Source of the DNA: Rummeliibacillus suwonensis
GTDB taxonomy: Bacteria > Bacillota > Bacilli > Bacillales_A > Planococcaceae
Direction: 5' to 3'
Length of the DNA: 64,000 nt
Assembly (NCBI RefSeq): GCF_007896435.1
Contig: NZ_VCBL01000002.1
Coordinates: 124,001 to 188,000, forward strand
Shown here: in pieces, positions 8,724 through 18,140 of the stretch
Numbering within the stretch: position 1 is the stretch's first letter
How the letters are laid out: each line of letters starts with the position of its first letter
The notes under the pieces: model-generated
What the model was told of the DNA's origin: nothing
Seen by the model: the letters and a program-made list of their open reading frames with translations, nothing else
Databases searched by the model: none
Translations under genes and position numbers: made by a program

Positions 8724-8963
8724 TTAAAAACATCTCCTTTTTGATTAACCATTTTTTATTTTGATCATTCAATCAAATTTTAACATCACAAGATAATGAA
8801 AGCAAGGAGTCAGCAGTAAAGTCAGGTTACATATAAATCGTTGTAAGCATTTAAAAACATCAAAAAAGTCAATTCAGCAATGCCAAATCGACTCTTTATA
8901 TCGCGTAAGAAACTTTTTCATGTGCTTATAAAATTTAATTTTCATACGTGCCCATTAATTTTG

Positions 8964-9347
8964 TTAGATCTTTTTAATTTCCATGTTCTTAAAGTCAATC
9001 ATTAACTGATGTTTGACAAAAAAATCACTGCCAATGATTCCATCGAATCCATACATATGCCGGATATCCCCTAGTTGAATAGGAAAGTCTTCCAATTCAA
9101 GATCACTGATCCAAAGGCTCTCTACATTTTGTTCAATACAAATTTCAGTGCCTCCAATTCCGTACATTCTCCTTGTTATGGCATTTTCAAGATCCAATAA
9201 TAGACCGATTTCCTCAACTAAATCTGTATCTAAAATAGTAGAAGCACAGCCAGTATCGATCAAAAGATTATCAAACCTCATTCTCCTGTCATTATATGCA
9301 ATTTCCGCAGACACTATGGGTAATCCGTCATCCATTATAAACTTCAT
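8964..9347 (-). CDS. Retropepsin-like aspartic protease
   Basis: A 127-residue, single-domain aspartyl protease of the retropepsin-like type. The catalytic motif LLIDTGCAST lies at about residues 28-37 (Asp31-Thr-Gly), and the second hydrophobic-hydrophobic-glycine segment is FDGIIGSDFF (about 104-113). Such one-motif proteases work as homodimers. The hydrophobic content is low and no signal is present, so it is cytoplasmic. Its start overlaps the last 20 bases of the upstream frame (9328-9603), which indicates translational coupling. As I recall, this pair is conserved in many Bacillales, with no defined role. A possible substrate is the small partner; this is speculation. Confidence 0.8.
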   Translation of the reverse strand: MKFIMDDGLPIVSAEIAYNDRRMRFDNLLIDTGCASTILDTDLVEEIGLLLDLENAITRRMYGIGGTEICIEQNVESLWISDLELEDFPIQLGDIRHMYGFDGIIGSDFFVKHQLMIDFKNMEIKKI

Positions 9348-9603
9348 TATTTTGGTGAACTCCTATAGAAGATTGCTCAATTACTGTTGTTTCTTCATTA
9401 TTTGTGTGAAAAATATATAATTCACGATTCTGATTATCACCATGTAATTTTTTATAAACTTTCCAAGCGGCATTTCCATTATCAAAGTCATCGATCACTG
9501 ACATATCTTCTATCTTTCTCTGATTACTCTTCGTTTCAGCCTGTAGAGCCTCCACAAGGACACAACGATTCGGAAAATGTTGACGAACTTCTGCCCAGTT
9601 CAT
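9328..9603 (-). CDS. Small conserved protein coupled to the aspartic protease
   Basis: A 91-residue acidic protein, with the start placed at the ATG at 9603, where GGAGG lies 8 bases upstream; the longer frame from 9627 has no site. It begins MNWAEVRQHFPNRCVLVEAL. I do not recognise a named domain. The beta-rich middle (NREL YIFHT) and asparagine-rich tail give no functional clue. It overlaps the protease gene by 20 bases. A TATAAT hexamer sits at about 9643-9648 on the minus strand, consistent with a promoter for this pair. Confidence 0.7.
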   Translation of the reverse strand: MNWAEVRQHFPNRCVLVEALQAETKSNQRKIEDMSVIDDFDNGNAAWKVYKKLHGDNQNRELYIFHTNNEETTVIEQSSIGVHQNNEVYNG

Positions 9604-9880
9604 TCCATACGCCTCCGCTCTTTTCATGATTGTTTTTTATGATTATATCATGTTGGTGTAGATATAGAAAAATCAACCATATATTTTGAGAAATTTAGCA
9701 AGCGCATCAAAAGTCCATCTATAAGAATAATTGTCTCATTGCTAGCCGATTTTCACACTATTTTTTCTAATTAACACACTTGTTAATAGAATGAGCTATT
9801 GGACATTTTTAAAAGGTTCTGAATTCATCTTCCAAATTTTTCTCTAAGAATTACTTCACATATCCAAATCCTAACCTTAT

Positions 9881-10684
9881 CTATTGTTCAAGTTTCAGAA
9901 TAAGTTTATGTCTGAATTCTTTATAACCATCTAGTTCTCGGCAATCAATATCATCGTTGCTAACGAGTGGATTTTTTTCATCTAATACAATTCTGCCTGG
10001 CTTGCCATTCAAAACAATTATTCGGCTTCCTAATGTTATTGCTTCATCCACATCATGTGTTATAAAAAAGATTGTTTTATTCGTTTGCTGCCAAATATGA
10101 CGCAATTCGTTTTGCAATGACTGCCTTGTAATAGAATCAAGCGCACCAAAAGGTTCATCCATTAAAATAATTTTTGGATTAGGAGCGAGTGCTCTAGCTA
10201 TGGAAACTCTTTGCTTCATTCCTCCGGATAGCTCATGAGGCAATAGGGTCGCCGCTTCCTTTAAACCGACAATCTGAATATATTGTTCTACTATTTTTTT
10301 TCGTTCAATTTTAGATATTTTCTTCATTTTTAAACCGAAGCTGATATTTTTTTCAACTGTAAGCCATGGGAACAAATTTGCATGTTGAAACACTACGCCG
10401 ATATTGGGCCCTGGTCCAGGATGTGGTTGTTCATCGATAAGAATATTTCCAGCAGTTTGTTTTTCATATCCTGCGATGATTTTCAAAAGAGATGTTTTAC
10501 CACAACCGGAAGGACCCAGTACACAAACAAATTCGCCATTTTGAATATCTAAATTTATATGGTCCAGCACTGTTCTAGTTGATTTTTTTACGCCATACAC
10601 CAACTGTATATCGCGAAGTTGAATCAATGTTTTATTTCGTGACATTTCATTGGTTTGTTCAGATGGAGCAATCACCAAGCCCAT
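9881..10684 (-). CDS. tauB: Sulfonate/taurine ABC transporter ATP-binding protein
   Basis: A 267-residue ATPase of the nitrate/sulfonate/taurine class. Walker A is LGPSGCGKTS, the Q-loop lies in VVFQHANLFPWLT, the signature is LSGGMKQRV, Walker B is IILMDEPFGALD and the switch histidine is in FITHDVDEA. The phrase NLFPWLTVEKNI is typical of SsuB/TauB. GAGGGAGTGA precedes the ATG. It is the last gene of a minus-strand cluster: GNAT enzyme, permease, binding protein, ATPase, with gaps of 11-15 bases. It energises uptake of an organosulfonate for use as a sulfur source. SsuB and TauB cannot be separated by sequence alone. Confidence 0.85.
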   Translation of the reverse strand: MGLVIAPSEQTNEMSRNKTLIQLRDIQLVYGVKKSTRTVLDHINLDIQNGEFVCVLGPSGCGKTSLLKIIAGYEKQTAGNILIDEQPHPGPGPNIGVVFQHANLFPWLTVEKNISFGLKMKKISKIERKKIVEQYIQIVGLKEAATLLPHELSGGMKQRVSIARALAPNPKIILMDEPFGALDSITRQSLQNELRHIWQQTNKTIFFITHDVDEAITLGSRIIVLNGKPGRIVLDEKNPLVSNDDIDCRELDGYKEFRHKLILKLEQ

Positions 10685-10699
10685 TCACTCCCTCATTCA

Positions 10700-11734
10700 T
10701 TACTTTCCACTATAAATAGCTTCTTGATAAGCTGATAGTTTTGGATTTGATGTAATTATTTTTTGGTCTACTAGGAATTTTCCTGTATCTTCTAAAACCT
10801 TTGCTAAATCTCCTTTTTTATCTTCTGTGCCAAGGTATTTTGAAGATTGTTGTTCTTTTGAATCGATCCAGATTAATCCTTTGATTTGATTTAAAATTTC
10901 AGTTTCATCAACACCTAATATAGTTGTTAATGATTGTGCTACTTCTTTTGGATTTTCTTTATATTTTGCAATAGCTTGATCCAGAATATCTTTATAATCT
11001 GCTATAAATTTTGGATAATTTTGCGCGAATTTTTTGTTAACGATGCCAAGATCTGCTGTGATAATTCCTTTATCCGCTAATGCTTTAGATGTCGTTAATA
11101 CTTGACCATCTGTATTTTCTATCTTGCCTAATGTAGGATGCCAAATATACGCTCCATCTATATCGCCACGTTTCCATGCAGCCAAAATATCTGGTGGCTG
11201 CATATCTAAAATTTTCACTTCATTTTGATTGATACCATTACTGTCTAAAGCCTTTAGTAAACTAAAATGAGCTGTAGAGCCAAATGGGACTGCTAAACGT
11301 TTCCCCTTTAGATCTTCGAAGCTTTTAATCTTTAGATTTTTTTTCACCACTAATGATTCTGCTTCACCTATCACATCATGAATATAATATATTTGATATG
11401 GTAAATTAGTTGCAATCCCCGTTACAACAGGGACTGTTCCTGCCAACCCTAAATCAATATCGCCTGAAGCCATAGCTGTATTTACATCGCGGCCAGATTC
11501 GAATTGAACCCATTTCACTTTTGTATTCGGAAACTTTTTTTCTACTAATTTAAGTTCTTTCGCCAATAATTCCGCATTGGGAATGATTTGATAACCAATT
11601 GTCACTTTTTCAGGATAATCTGCTGTTCCACTCTCTTTTCCCTCTTTGTTGCCATTACTACTTTTTGTGTTTGAACAAGCACTCATAACAAGCACTAACA
11701 CCAATATAAATACTATGAAAATATTCTTTTTCAT
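10700..11734 (-). CDS. tauA: Taurine/sulfonate-binding lipoprotein
   Basis: A 344-residue solute-binding protein. The start is the ATG at 11734 (AGGAAG 7 bases upstream); the longer frame overlaps the permease. A lipoprotein signal is clear: MKKNIFIVFILVLVLV then lipobox MSAC. The mature part resembles TauA/SsuA (VTIGYQIIPNAELLAKE, SGDIDLGLAGTVPVVTGIA, GSTAHFSLLKALD, ILDMQPPDILAAWKRGDIDGAYIWHP). It delivers the ligand to the permease just upstream; the gap is 11 bases. TauA-like rather than SsuA-like features (the IPNAE and HFSLL segments) make taurine the best guess for the ligand. Confidence 0.85.
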   Translation of the reverse strand: MKKNIFIVFILVLVLVMSACSNTKSSNGNKEGKESGTADYPEKVTIGYQIIPNAELLAKELKLVEKKFPNTKVKWVQFESGRDVNTAMASGDIDLGLAGTVPVVTGIATNLPYQIYYIHDVIGEAESLVVKKNLKIKSFEDLKGKRLAVPFGSTAHFSLLKALDSNGINQNEVKILDMQPPDILAAWKRGDIDGAYIWHPTLGKIENTDGQVLTTSKALADKGIITADLGIVNKKFAQNYPKFIADYKDILDQAIAKYKENPKEVAQSLTTILGVDETEILNQIKGLIWIDSKEQQSSKYLGTEDKKGDLAKVLEDTGKFLVDQKIITSNPKLSAYQEAIYSGK

Positions 11735-11745
11735 CAAAACACTTC

Positions 11746-12522
11746 CTATTCTTTCCCTTTCCAAGGTACTAATTTTTTCTCTAAGCTTCTGACAACTGCA
11801 TCTAATAGCATTGCCAAAATAGCCATTATAAAGATGCCCATTATCACATAATCGCTTTTTAAAAATTTACTTGCATCAAGCACCATCCATCCCAAGCCTG
11901 TAGTTGCAGCTACCATTTCCGCAGCAACCAATGTTGTGTATGTAAATCCAATTGCTGTTCGAATGCCAGTGAATAAATCTGGTAACGTAGATGGAAAGAT
12001 TACTTTTGAAAATAGATTCCATTTATTTGCTCCAAGTGAATAAGCAACCCTGACTCGGTCCTGTGGAATTTTTTGAACACTCGACATCGCTGCAATATAA
12101 AGTGGCGCAAACGCTGCTAAATAAAGTAATGCGATTTTTGAAACATCCTCAATCCCTAGCCATAAAACAAGCAGTGTGTAATAGGCCAGTGGCGGTAATG
12201 GTCGGTAAAATTCGATAAAAGGATCTAATATCGCACGTATCCACTTTACTGAACCGCTCAACAACCCCAATGGAATGGCTGTTATAAGTGCCAATAAAAA
12301 AGCTGTAAATAAACGATATAAACTATCAAAAACATGAGAAAACAACGAGTTTCCCTTGTAACCATTTTGTACAACATCGACAAAAGCTTTCCAAACCGAA
12401 ATAGGAGAAGGAATAAACACTGGGCTTACAAGTTTAAAATGTGTAATCAATGTCCAAATAAGGAAAAAGATAAAGATAGATACTAAGGAAACTAGTTTTA
12501 TTAGATATTTTCTTTCTCTCAT
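11746..12522 (-). CDS. tauC: Sulfonate/taurine ABC transporter permease
   Basis: A 258-residue permease of the BPD-type (SsuC/TauC) with six predicted helices. The cytoplasmic EAA loop is visible as AYSLGANKWNLFSKVIFPSTLPDLFTGIR (about residues 161-189), where the ATPase docks. Family-typical stretches include FYRPLPPLAYYTLLVLWLGI and TTLVAAEMVAATTGLGWM. The ribosome binding site is weak (AAGTGG). It lies between a GNAT gene (14-base gap) and the binding protein (11-base gap). Confidence 0.85.
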   Translation of the reverse strand: MRERKYLIKLVSLVSIFIFFLIWTLITHFKLVSPVFIPSPISVWKAFVDVVQNGYKGNSLFSHVFDSLYRLFTAFLLALITAIPLGLLSGSVKWIRAILDPFIEFYRPLPPLAYYTLLVLWLGIEDVSKIALLYLAAFAPLYIAAMSSVQKIPQDRVRVAYSLGANKWNLFSKVIFPSTLPDLFTGIRTAIGFTYTTLVAAEMVAATTGLGWMVLDASKFLKSDYVIMGIFIMAILAMLLDAVVRSLEKKLVPWKGKE

Positions 12523-12536
12523 CTTGTCGCCACTTT

Positions 12537-12965
12537 CTAAAGTTTTCGCTCTATTACGTATTTTGTTTTTTTAAATCCTAATTTTTCAGTATAAAAACGA
12601 ATAGCATCGACTCTCTCAAATTTTGAACATAAAACAATGCTACTGCATTCTGCTTCATTCGCAGTATGCTCTAAATATTCCACCATTCTTTTTCCATAGC
12701 CTCTCGACCGATAATTTTCATCACAAACTAAATCATATAAGTACAAATGTTTCCCATCATATAAATTAAACGCAATAGAAATTCCTGCAATTGCTACTAA
12801 CTTGCTATGATCATACAATCCAATCAGCTTATACCCGCCATCAAGCATATGTTCAATCAAAACCTCAAAATCCTCTTTTATCAAAAAAGGATACAGTTGC
12901 TGCAATAAAGGAAAATATTCATTTTGCTGTTGTTGGATATCTATTTCTTGAAAAAACATCTTCAT
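12537..12965 (-). CDS. GNAT family N-acetyltransferase
   Basis: A 142-residue acetyltransferase with the acetyl-CoA binding motif A (RSRGYGKRMVEYLE, about residues 86-99) after the beta-strand YLYDLVCDENY, and the C-terminal AIRFYTEKLGFKKTKYV typical of the fold. The substrate is unknown. It is the first gene of the transporter cluster, 14 bases before the permease. AAAGGAG precedes the ATG by 5 bases. In the related sulfur loci of Bacillus, acetyltransferases modify amine-containing sulfur compounds before oxidation, so a role in processing the imported compound is plausible but inferred. A family A element lies immediately upstream and separates it from ssuD. Confidence 0.8.
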   Translation of the reverse strand: MKMFFQEIDIQQQQNEYFPLLQQLYPFLIKEDFEVLIEHMLDGGYKLIGLYDHSKLVAIAGISIAFNLYDGKHLYLYDLVCDENYRSRGYGKRMVEYLEHTANEAECSSIVLCSKFERVDAIRFYTEKLGFKKTKYVIERKL

Positions 12966-12973
12966 ATGACTCC

Positions 12974-13192
12974 TTTATCCCGCTTTAACGGGCAGTATAT
13001 CCCCATCACAATATTTAGAGAGAGAAACGAGAAAGATAGATGGGGGATCACTTGCCCGTTAAAGTCCGATTGATTCGGGCCAACAAGATGTTGGTCCCTC
13101 AGGTGTTGCCACAGGACGTGGCGTTTTTCACTTCCGTTCCTCTATTTCAGTGGGTGATGAAGAAACCCCACACTGATGGAGGTTCACTTTAT
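12974..13192 (-). mobile_element. Family A (bcr1-like) element, long form, copy A3
   Basis: 219 bp in inverted orientation, bounded by TTTAT at 12974-12978 and 13188-13192. It contains the extra module with GTTGCCACAGGACGTGGCG. The outermost ATAAA on the minus strand supplies the stop codon (TAA, 13189-13191) of ssuD without changing its sequence. It separates ssuD from the GNAT-transporter cluster. Confidence 0.85.
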
Positions 13193-14238
13193 CTCTTTAA
13201 ATACGGGAATAATAGATCAGCTACTCGATGTGCCTCTTCTAGATGTGGATAGCCGGACAGTACTACCGTGTCGATCCCAAGTGCTTCATATTCACGAATA
13301 CGTTCAGCCACGATTTCAGGATCTCCCACTAGTGCTGTACCTGCTCCCCACCTCACCAATCCGATGCCTGCCCAAAGATTTGGGCTTACTTCTAGTGAAC
13401 GCTTCGAACCCTGATGCAATGCCGTCATACGTTGCTGACCAACTGAATCCTGACGTGTTAAAACTGCCTGTGTTGCTTGTATAGCGTCTTCTTCAATGTT
13501 CTCTGCTAATTTTTCTGCTGCTTGCCAAGCCTCTTCTTCTGTTTCACGAACAATGACATGCAAACGAATACCAAAACGAACCTTTCTGCCAATCTTTTGT
13601 GCTCTTGCACGAACATCTGCAATCTTTTCCTTTACTTTTTCAGGAGGTTCTCCCCATGTCAGATAAACGTCTATATGCTCCGCTGCAATATGATGGGCCA
13701 TTTCTGAAGACCCTCCAAAGTACAACGGCGGATATGGTTTTTGGACACCCGGATATAGTAAGGATGCTTGATCGATATCAAAATATTTTCCTTTGTAATC
13801 GACACTTTGACCTGCCATCACACCTTTCCAAATATCTAAAAACTCAGCCGTTTGCTCATAACGTTCATCATGATCTAGATGAAGTCCATCTCCTGCTAAC
13901 TCAACTGGATCTCCACCTGTTACTATATTGATGAGCAAGCGACCTTCAGACAAACGATCGAATGTCGCAGTCATACGTGCCCCCACTGTTGGAGATATAT
14001 GGCCTGGTCGTAAAGCAACTAAAAATTTTAATTTTTTGGTATATGGTATAAGAGATGAAGCAACCACCCAAGCATCTTCACAAGTTTTTCCCGTGGGTAC
14101 TAATATACCGTCATATCCACGTTCATCTGCTGCAATCGCTATTTGTTTCATATATCCATAATCGACTTCACGTTTACCTTTTTCCGTACCAATATATCGC
14201 CCATCACCTGATGTCGGCATAAACCATAGAATGTCCAT
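13189..14238 (-). CDS. ssuD: FMNH2-dependent alkanesulfonate monooxygenase
   Basis: A 349-residue bacterial-luciferase-like enzyme that uses FMNH2 and oxygen to release sulfite from alkanesulfonates. It starts [18 protein letters not shown], as SsuD does, and keeps the family segments [53 protein letters not shown] and PPLYFGGSS. It is slightly shorter than E. coli SsuD (about 380). GGAGG precedes the ATG. No SsuE-type flavin reductase is present in the window, so FMNH2 must come from elsewhere. It lies upstream of the sulfonate transporter on the same strand, separated by a family A element. Confidence 0.92.
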   Translation of the reverse strand: MDILWFMPTSGDGRYIGTEKGKREVDYGYMKQIAIAADERGYDGILVPTGKTCEDAWVVASSLIPYTKKLKFLVALRPGHISPTVGARMTATFDRLSEGRLLINIVTGGDPVELAGDGLHLDHDERYEQTAEFLDIWKGVMAGQSVDYKGKYFDIDQASLLYPGVQKPYPPLYFGGSSEMAHHIAAEHIDVYLTWGEPPEKVKEKIADVRARAQKIGRKVRFGIRLHVIVRETEEEAWQAAEKLAENIEEDAIQATQAVLTRQDSVGQQRMTALHQGSKRSLEVSPNLWAGIGLVRWGAGTALVGDPEIVAERIREYEALGIDTVVLSGYPHLEEAHRVADLLFPYLKR

Positions 14239-14367
14239 TAAAATTCCTCCTTTAGTTCAGTGGGCGCTTGGTACCTACTGATTGATTCATATTCATCTCA
14301 TTATCTATTGAGATGGCATCTTTTTATGACTAACATTTTACTTTCGCTCCAAAAATATTTGCTGAAT

Positions 14368-14732
14368 CAGGCGTGTTGATTAGGAAAAAATAAGTGATAA
14401 TTTTAGCACAATTCTAAAAAACATGTATTTTTGCCCCGTTCATGTAGATTGAAGCGAAGGCTTGCTTGAGTCCTCGAAAATGCATGCACATTTTCTTCGT
14501 GCGATGCCGATTCAAGAAGTTAATTCAATGTCCCGCTGGAAAAGCGAACAGTTAAGACCCCCACAGCGCAGCCATTTAAGGAACGGAATCTAAGAACGCC
14601 ACGTCCTGTGGCAACGATTCCGTGACCAACATCCTGTTGCCCTCAGCGTTCGCCCGCAGGAAAGCGAGCAAGCCGTAGCGGAAATGAGCAATACACTATA
14701 TTTTATGGGAAACCGGATAATCAACACGCTTG
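14368..14732 (+). mobile_element. Family B MITE, copy B2
   Basis: 365 bp with inverted ends CAGGCGTGTTGATT and AATCAACACGCTTG. Flanking 9-mers TTGCTGAAT (14359-14367) and TTGCTGGAT (14733-14741) look like a target duplication with one change. The interior holds the shared module: CGGAATC (14584-14590), invariant hairpin, GATTCCG (14616-14622). It has no open reading frame of note. Confidence 0.85.
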
Positions 14733-14910
14733 TTGCTGGATGAAAATAAAAAAAGACCTCCTAATCAAAAGATTCAGGAAGCCTTTAGTTGTCTAATCAG
14801 CTTATTATTATTCTACTAATAGTATTTTATATTATATAATTCTTATAGGTCAAGTATGTTTTTGGATTTTTATTATTTAAATACTGAATAGTGAAATGAA
14901 GGTTTTTAAA

Positions 14911-14966
14911 AATCAGATATGTTGATTAAAAGTGAAAAATATAAGATTTTTTCTTCATCAACACAT
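14911..14966. repeat. Short dyad resembling paired family B ends
   Basis: TCAGATATGTTGAT (about 14913) and ATCAACACATTTGA (about 14957) form an inverted repeat with only about 30 bases between. The same ATCAACACATTTGA also occurs at about 25152. It may be a family B derivative that has lost its interior, or a downstream dyad of the VOC gene. Confidence 0.4.
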
Positions 14967-14979
14967 TTGAAAATCCGAT

Positions 14980-15381
14980 CTAAGGTGAAGGTGCTACTAA
15001 TTCGATTTTTATCCGATCTGGATCTTCAAAGTAAACTGCATAGTGATCTCTTCCTCCAGCAAATGGATACTGGTCACTATAAAGGATTTTTACCCCTTTT
15101 TTCTTCAACATATTTGTCATCTCATCCACTTGTTGACGTGAACGTGCATGGAATGCTAAATGATTTAAGCCTACTCTGCATCTATGATAAGGAATATCCA
15201 TAAACCTCTCTTCCACTTGAACAAAAACAATATACGTGTCTCCGATTTTCCAGCTTTGTCCTTTGTCCCATTGTTGAAAACGTTCATACCCCAATTTTTC
15301 TAAAAACCAGCCCCAAAAATTAGCAGAATCCTTTAAATTAGAAACGTATAGTTCAATATGATGAATCAGCCCTTCTGCCAA
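14980..15381 (-). CDS. VOC family (glyoxalase/bleomycin resistance-like) protein
   Basis: A 133-residue vicinal-oxygen-chelate fold protein. It starts with TTG (GGGAG about 10 bases upstream) and reads MAEGLIHHIELYVSNLKDS. The paired beta-alpha-beta-beta-beta units carry metal-ligand candidates His in IHHIELYV, His in GLNHLAFHA, and Glu in IKIELVAP near the end. The reaction is unknown; members act as dioxygenases, glyoxalases or antibiotic-binding proteins. It stands alone between two family B elements. Confidence 0.8.
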   Translation of the reverse strand: MAEGLIHHIELYVSNLKDSANFWGWFLEKLGYERFQQWDKGQSWKIGDTYIVFVQVEERFMDIPYHRCRVGLNHLAFHARSRQQVDEMTNMLKKKGVKILYSDQYPFAGGRDHYAVYFEDPDRIKIELVAPSP

Positions 15382-15517
15382 TGAATATAACTCCCTTCTA
15401 TCCTACTTTGCCGATCGTACAATCAGATGATGATATTATTTCTACTAGCAACTGACTTTTGTCCGTGTTGATCTAGCACGAACTCATAAAATTTAACCTA
15501 ACAAAGGAAACTTCATA

Positions 15518-15901
15518 TAGGCATGTTGATTTAGAAAAAAAATCAGAATAAATATGTGCGTATAAATGTGAAAAACTTCCTGTAATTAACTCCTATCTAT
15601 ATGGATCTTCGCTGCGGCTTGCTCGACTCCTCGAAAATGCATACGCATTTTTTTCGTGCGGTGTGGATTCAGGAAGTAAATTCAATGTCCCGTGGAAAAA
15701 GCGAAGAAGCTTTAGACCCTGCACAAGCGGTTTAAGGAACGGAATCTAAGAACACCACGTCCTGTGGCAATGATTCCGTGACCAACATCCTATTGCCCCG
15801 AAGCGGCTCAGCGCCCGCCCACAGGAAAGCGAGCAAGTCGTAGCGGAAATCAGCGAATCATCTATATTCAAATAGGAAAAATTAGATAACCAATATACCT
15901 G
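15518..15901 (+). mobile_element. Family B MITE, copy B3 (older)
   Basis: About 384 bp, with degenerate ends TAGGCATGTTGATT and AACCAATATACCTG. The module is present: CGGAATC (15740-15746) and GATTCCG (15772-15778) enclose CACCACGTCCTGTGGCAAT. No clear target duplication remains, suggesting an old insertion. It ends 10 bases before the LysR stop codon. Confidence 0.75.
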
Positions 15902-15910
15902 ATTCTAATT

Positions 15911-16801
15911 TTAAATAGTGATAATCGATTTTTTCATCATGTTTTCATTTAACATATCTAATAATTTTATAAATGCTGTACTCATAAATTCATTTTTTCT
16001 ATAAATAAATACCGTTTCTACGGTTGAAAACATGCTTGGAATAGAATGATATCTGATCTTTTCATGTTGGACATATGGCTCAACAGTCGAAAAAGGCAGC
16101 AAGCTGATCCCAAGACCAGCAGATACACAACCAAGAAGCGCTTCCAATGTACCAAATTCCATCGTCTTATTAGGTACTATCCCTTCCTGATGTAGCCATT
16201 GCTCCAGTTTGGCCCGATAAGAGCAGCCCGAACGAAATACTAGAAGAGTTCGATTCTGAATATCTTTAATCGATGACAAAGGGGGATGGACGGTATCGGT
16301 TATAAGTACCAGTTCTTCCTCTACCACTGTCTGCTGGATAAGATGAGAATGTTCAACAGGACCAGCTACAAATGCCCCATCAAGTTCATATCTCAAAACC
16401 CCTTGGATGTTTTCTTCAGTAGGTCCAGTCTTTAATGTGAGCTCTACCTCCGGATAATCATGATGATACTTTGAAAGTAGGGATGGTAATCGGACAGCAG
16501 CAGTCGTTTCCATAGATCCGATAATGAGAGGGCCCCTTGGTATTTGGTGGTCTTTCATCACTTTGCTCGTTTCATCTATAAGACGAAATATTTTTTCTGT
16601 ATATGCTAATAATACTTTCCCTTTAGCAGTTAAGGTAACGCCTCGGTGATGTCGAAAAAATAGAGTCGTTTCAAATGATGTTTCCAATTGTTGAATACGC
16701 GTAGTGATATTAGATTGAGCATAATTCAATTTTTGTGCAGCCTGAGAAATACTCCCAAGCTCTGCAACAGATTTGAAAATTTTCAAAGCTTGTAAATCCA
16801 C
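15911..16801 (-). CDS. LysR family transcriptional regulator
   Basis: A 296-residue LysR-type regulator. The N-terminal winged helix-turn-helix (MDLQALKIFKSVAELGSIS, then QAAQKLNYAQSNITTRIQQLE) covers about residues 1-65, followed by a two-lobed effector domain (RGPLIIGSMETTAAVRLPSLLSKY onward). It starts with GTG preceded by GGGGG. It is divergent from an MFS-tautomerase pair. The shared 122-base spacer contains GCTATC-N9-GATAGC (16823-16843), a good LysR box, so it probably controls itself and the pair. The effector is unknown. The closest relatives I recall are CzcR/YwbI/CysL-like regulators. Confidence 0.9.
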   Translation of the reverse strand: MDLQALKIFKSVAELGSISQAAQKLNYAQSNITTRIQQLETSFETTLFFRHHRGVTLTAKGKVLLAYTEKIFRLIDETSKVMKDHQIPRGPLIIGSMETTAAVRLPSLLSKYHHDYPEVELTLKTGPTEENIQGVLRYELDGAFVAGPVEHSHLIQQTVVEEELVLITDTVHPPLSSIKDIQNRTLLVFRSGCSYRAKLEQWLHQEGIVPNKTMEFGTLEALLGCVSAGLGISLLPFSTVEPYVQHEKIRYHSIPSMFSTVETVFIYRKNEFMSTAFIKLLDMLNENMMKKSIITI

Positions 16802-16822
16802 TGAAATGCCCCCTTTTTTTGT

Positions 16823-16843
16823 GCTATCTAAATAACTGATAGC
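16823..16843. promoter_or_regulatory. Putative LysR operator
   Basis: Perfect dyad GCTATC-N9-GATAGC, containing ATC-N9-GAT (a T-N11-A LysR motif), in the divergent promoter region. The likely -10 of the MFS gene (TATACC or TATAAC at 16863-16875) has no good -35 in front of it, as expected for an activator-dependent promoter. Confidence 0.6.
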
Positions 16844-16923
16844 AGGTATCGGTTTTATGTATTATACCATATAACAAAAAAAGGCTATTATAGATTTGTA
16901 AAATTTTTAAAGGAGGTGAATAT

Positions 16924-18138
16924 TTGGATAGAAAACCATTTCTTTTTTTAATTGGTGGGATATTGTCTTTAGTCATTGCAATGGGAATTGGCCGATTTGC
17001 TTATACGCCTATTCTCCCGTTGATGCAAAATGACCTCTCTTTTTCAAATGCAGTTGCTGGTTACCTGGCCACCAGTAATTATGCAGGATATTTATTGGGA
17101 GCCGTTTTAGCAGGAGTTATCCCACTAAAAAATCATCGGGCGGTCTCCTTAAGATTCAGTCTAATCGTTAGTATTATCACTACTGCATGTATGGGCATAT
17201 TCCATTCTTATTTTCTTTGGTATGTACTACGTTTTCTTTCAGGTGTAGCTAGTTCTTTTGTCTTTGTTTTAGCCTCTAGTATCGTACTAGATCAGCTTGC
17301 TGCTAAAAATAAGACAAACTGGTCAGGACTTTTCTATGGAGGAGTAGGAACAGGAATCTTTTTAACCAGTTTAATCATTCCCTCTTTAGATCGTGCATTC
17401 AAATGGGAGGGTGCATGGATAGGATTAGCCATCATAAGCGCCATTTTCACTCTTTTCGTATGGATTTGGTTGAAAGATAACTCTCCCATTGCTGTTTCAA
17501 AAACTCAACAAGATCTTTCTATACAGGTTCCCCCCACAAAGTGGATTCCTTGGCTCATCATAGCTTATGGACTAGAAGGATTAGGTTATATTGTCACGGG
17601 CACTTTTATCGTATCCATTGCAGAGAAAACATCCAGCTTTGATGGCAATGCTACTCTAGTTTGGTTAGTAGTGGGAGTGGCTGCAATTCCTTCATGTATC
17701 ATTTGGTCATCTCTTGCAAAAAAATGGGGATTTATAAAATCTTTAATAGTTGCAATGCTATTGCAATCGATTGGGATCGCACTACCTGTTTTTCTAATCT
17801 CTAAAAATGGCTTATTCATAAGTGCTTTATTATTTGGGGCTACATTTATGGGGATTACTACACTTGCCACAACACTTGCCCGTCAAATGAGCCCATCAAA
17901 TAGCAGCAAGATCATAGGATATCTTACTGCCATTTATGCTATAGGACAAATGGTTGGACCAGCTATTGCTGGCGTTTTATCATCCTACACCAAAAGCTAT
18001 AATTCTGCTTTAATAGGAGCTTCCAGCGTAGTTTTAGTCGGCGGCTTATTGCTGCTAAGCGGCATTCAATTTGAAAGAAAAACAGGCAATGAAAATCAGC
18101 CTATAAACTATGAAGAATTACAGGGAAAGAGGGAATAA
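16924..18138 (+). CDS. MFS transporter (YbfB/YjiJ-like)
   Basis: A 404-residue, twelve-helix major facilitator. It starts with TTG after a very strong AAAGGAGGTGA. The N-terminal signature MGIGRFAYTPILPLMQNDL is the hallmark of the YbfB/YjiJ family. The substrate is unknown. The next gene, a small tautomerase, begins 2 bases after its stop, so the two are one operon controlled by the divergent LysR regulator. The pairing suggests import or export of an aromatic or enol compound, which is inference from the tautomerase. Confidence 0.88.
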   Translation: MDRKPFLFLIGGILSLVIAMGIGRFAYTPILPLMQNDLSFSNAVAGYLATSNYAGYLLGAVLAGVIPLKNHRAVSLRFSLIVSIITTACMGIFHSYFLWYVLRFLSGVASSFVFVLASSIVLDQLAAKNKTNWSGLFYGGVGTGIFLTSLIIPSLDRAFKWEGAWIGLAIISAIFTLFVWIWLKDNSPIAVSKTQQDLSIQVPPTKWIPWLIIAYGLEGLGYIVTGTFIVSIAEKTSSFDGNATLVWLVVGVAAIPSCIIWSSLAKKWGFIKSLIVAMLLQSIGIALPVFLISKNGLFISALLFGATFMGITTLATTLARQMSPSNSSKIIGYLTAIYAIGQMVGPAIAGVLSSYTKSYNSALIGASSVVLVGGLLLLSGIQFERKTGNENQPINYEELQGKRE

Positions 18139-18140
18139 AT

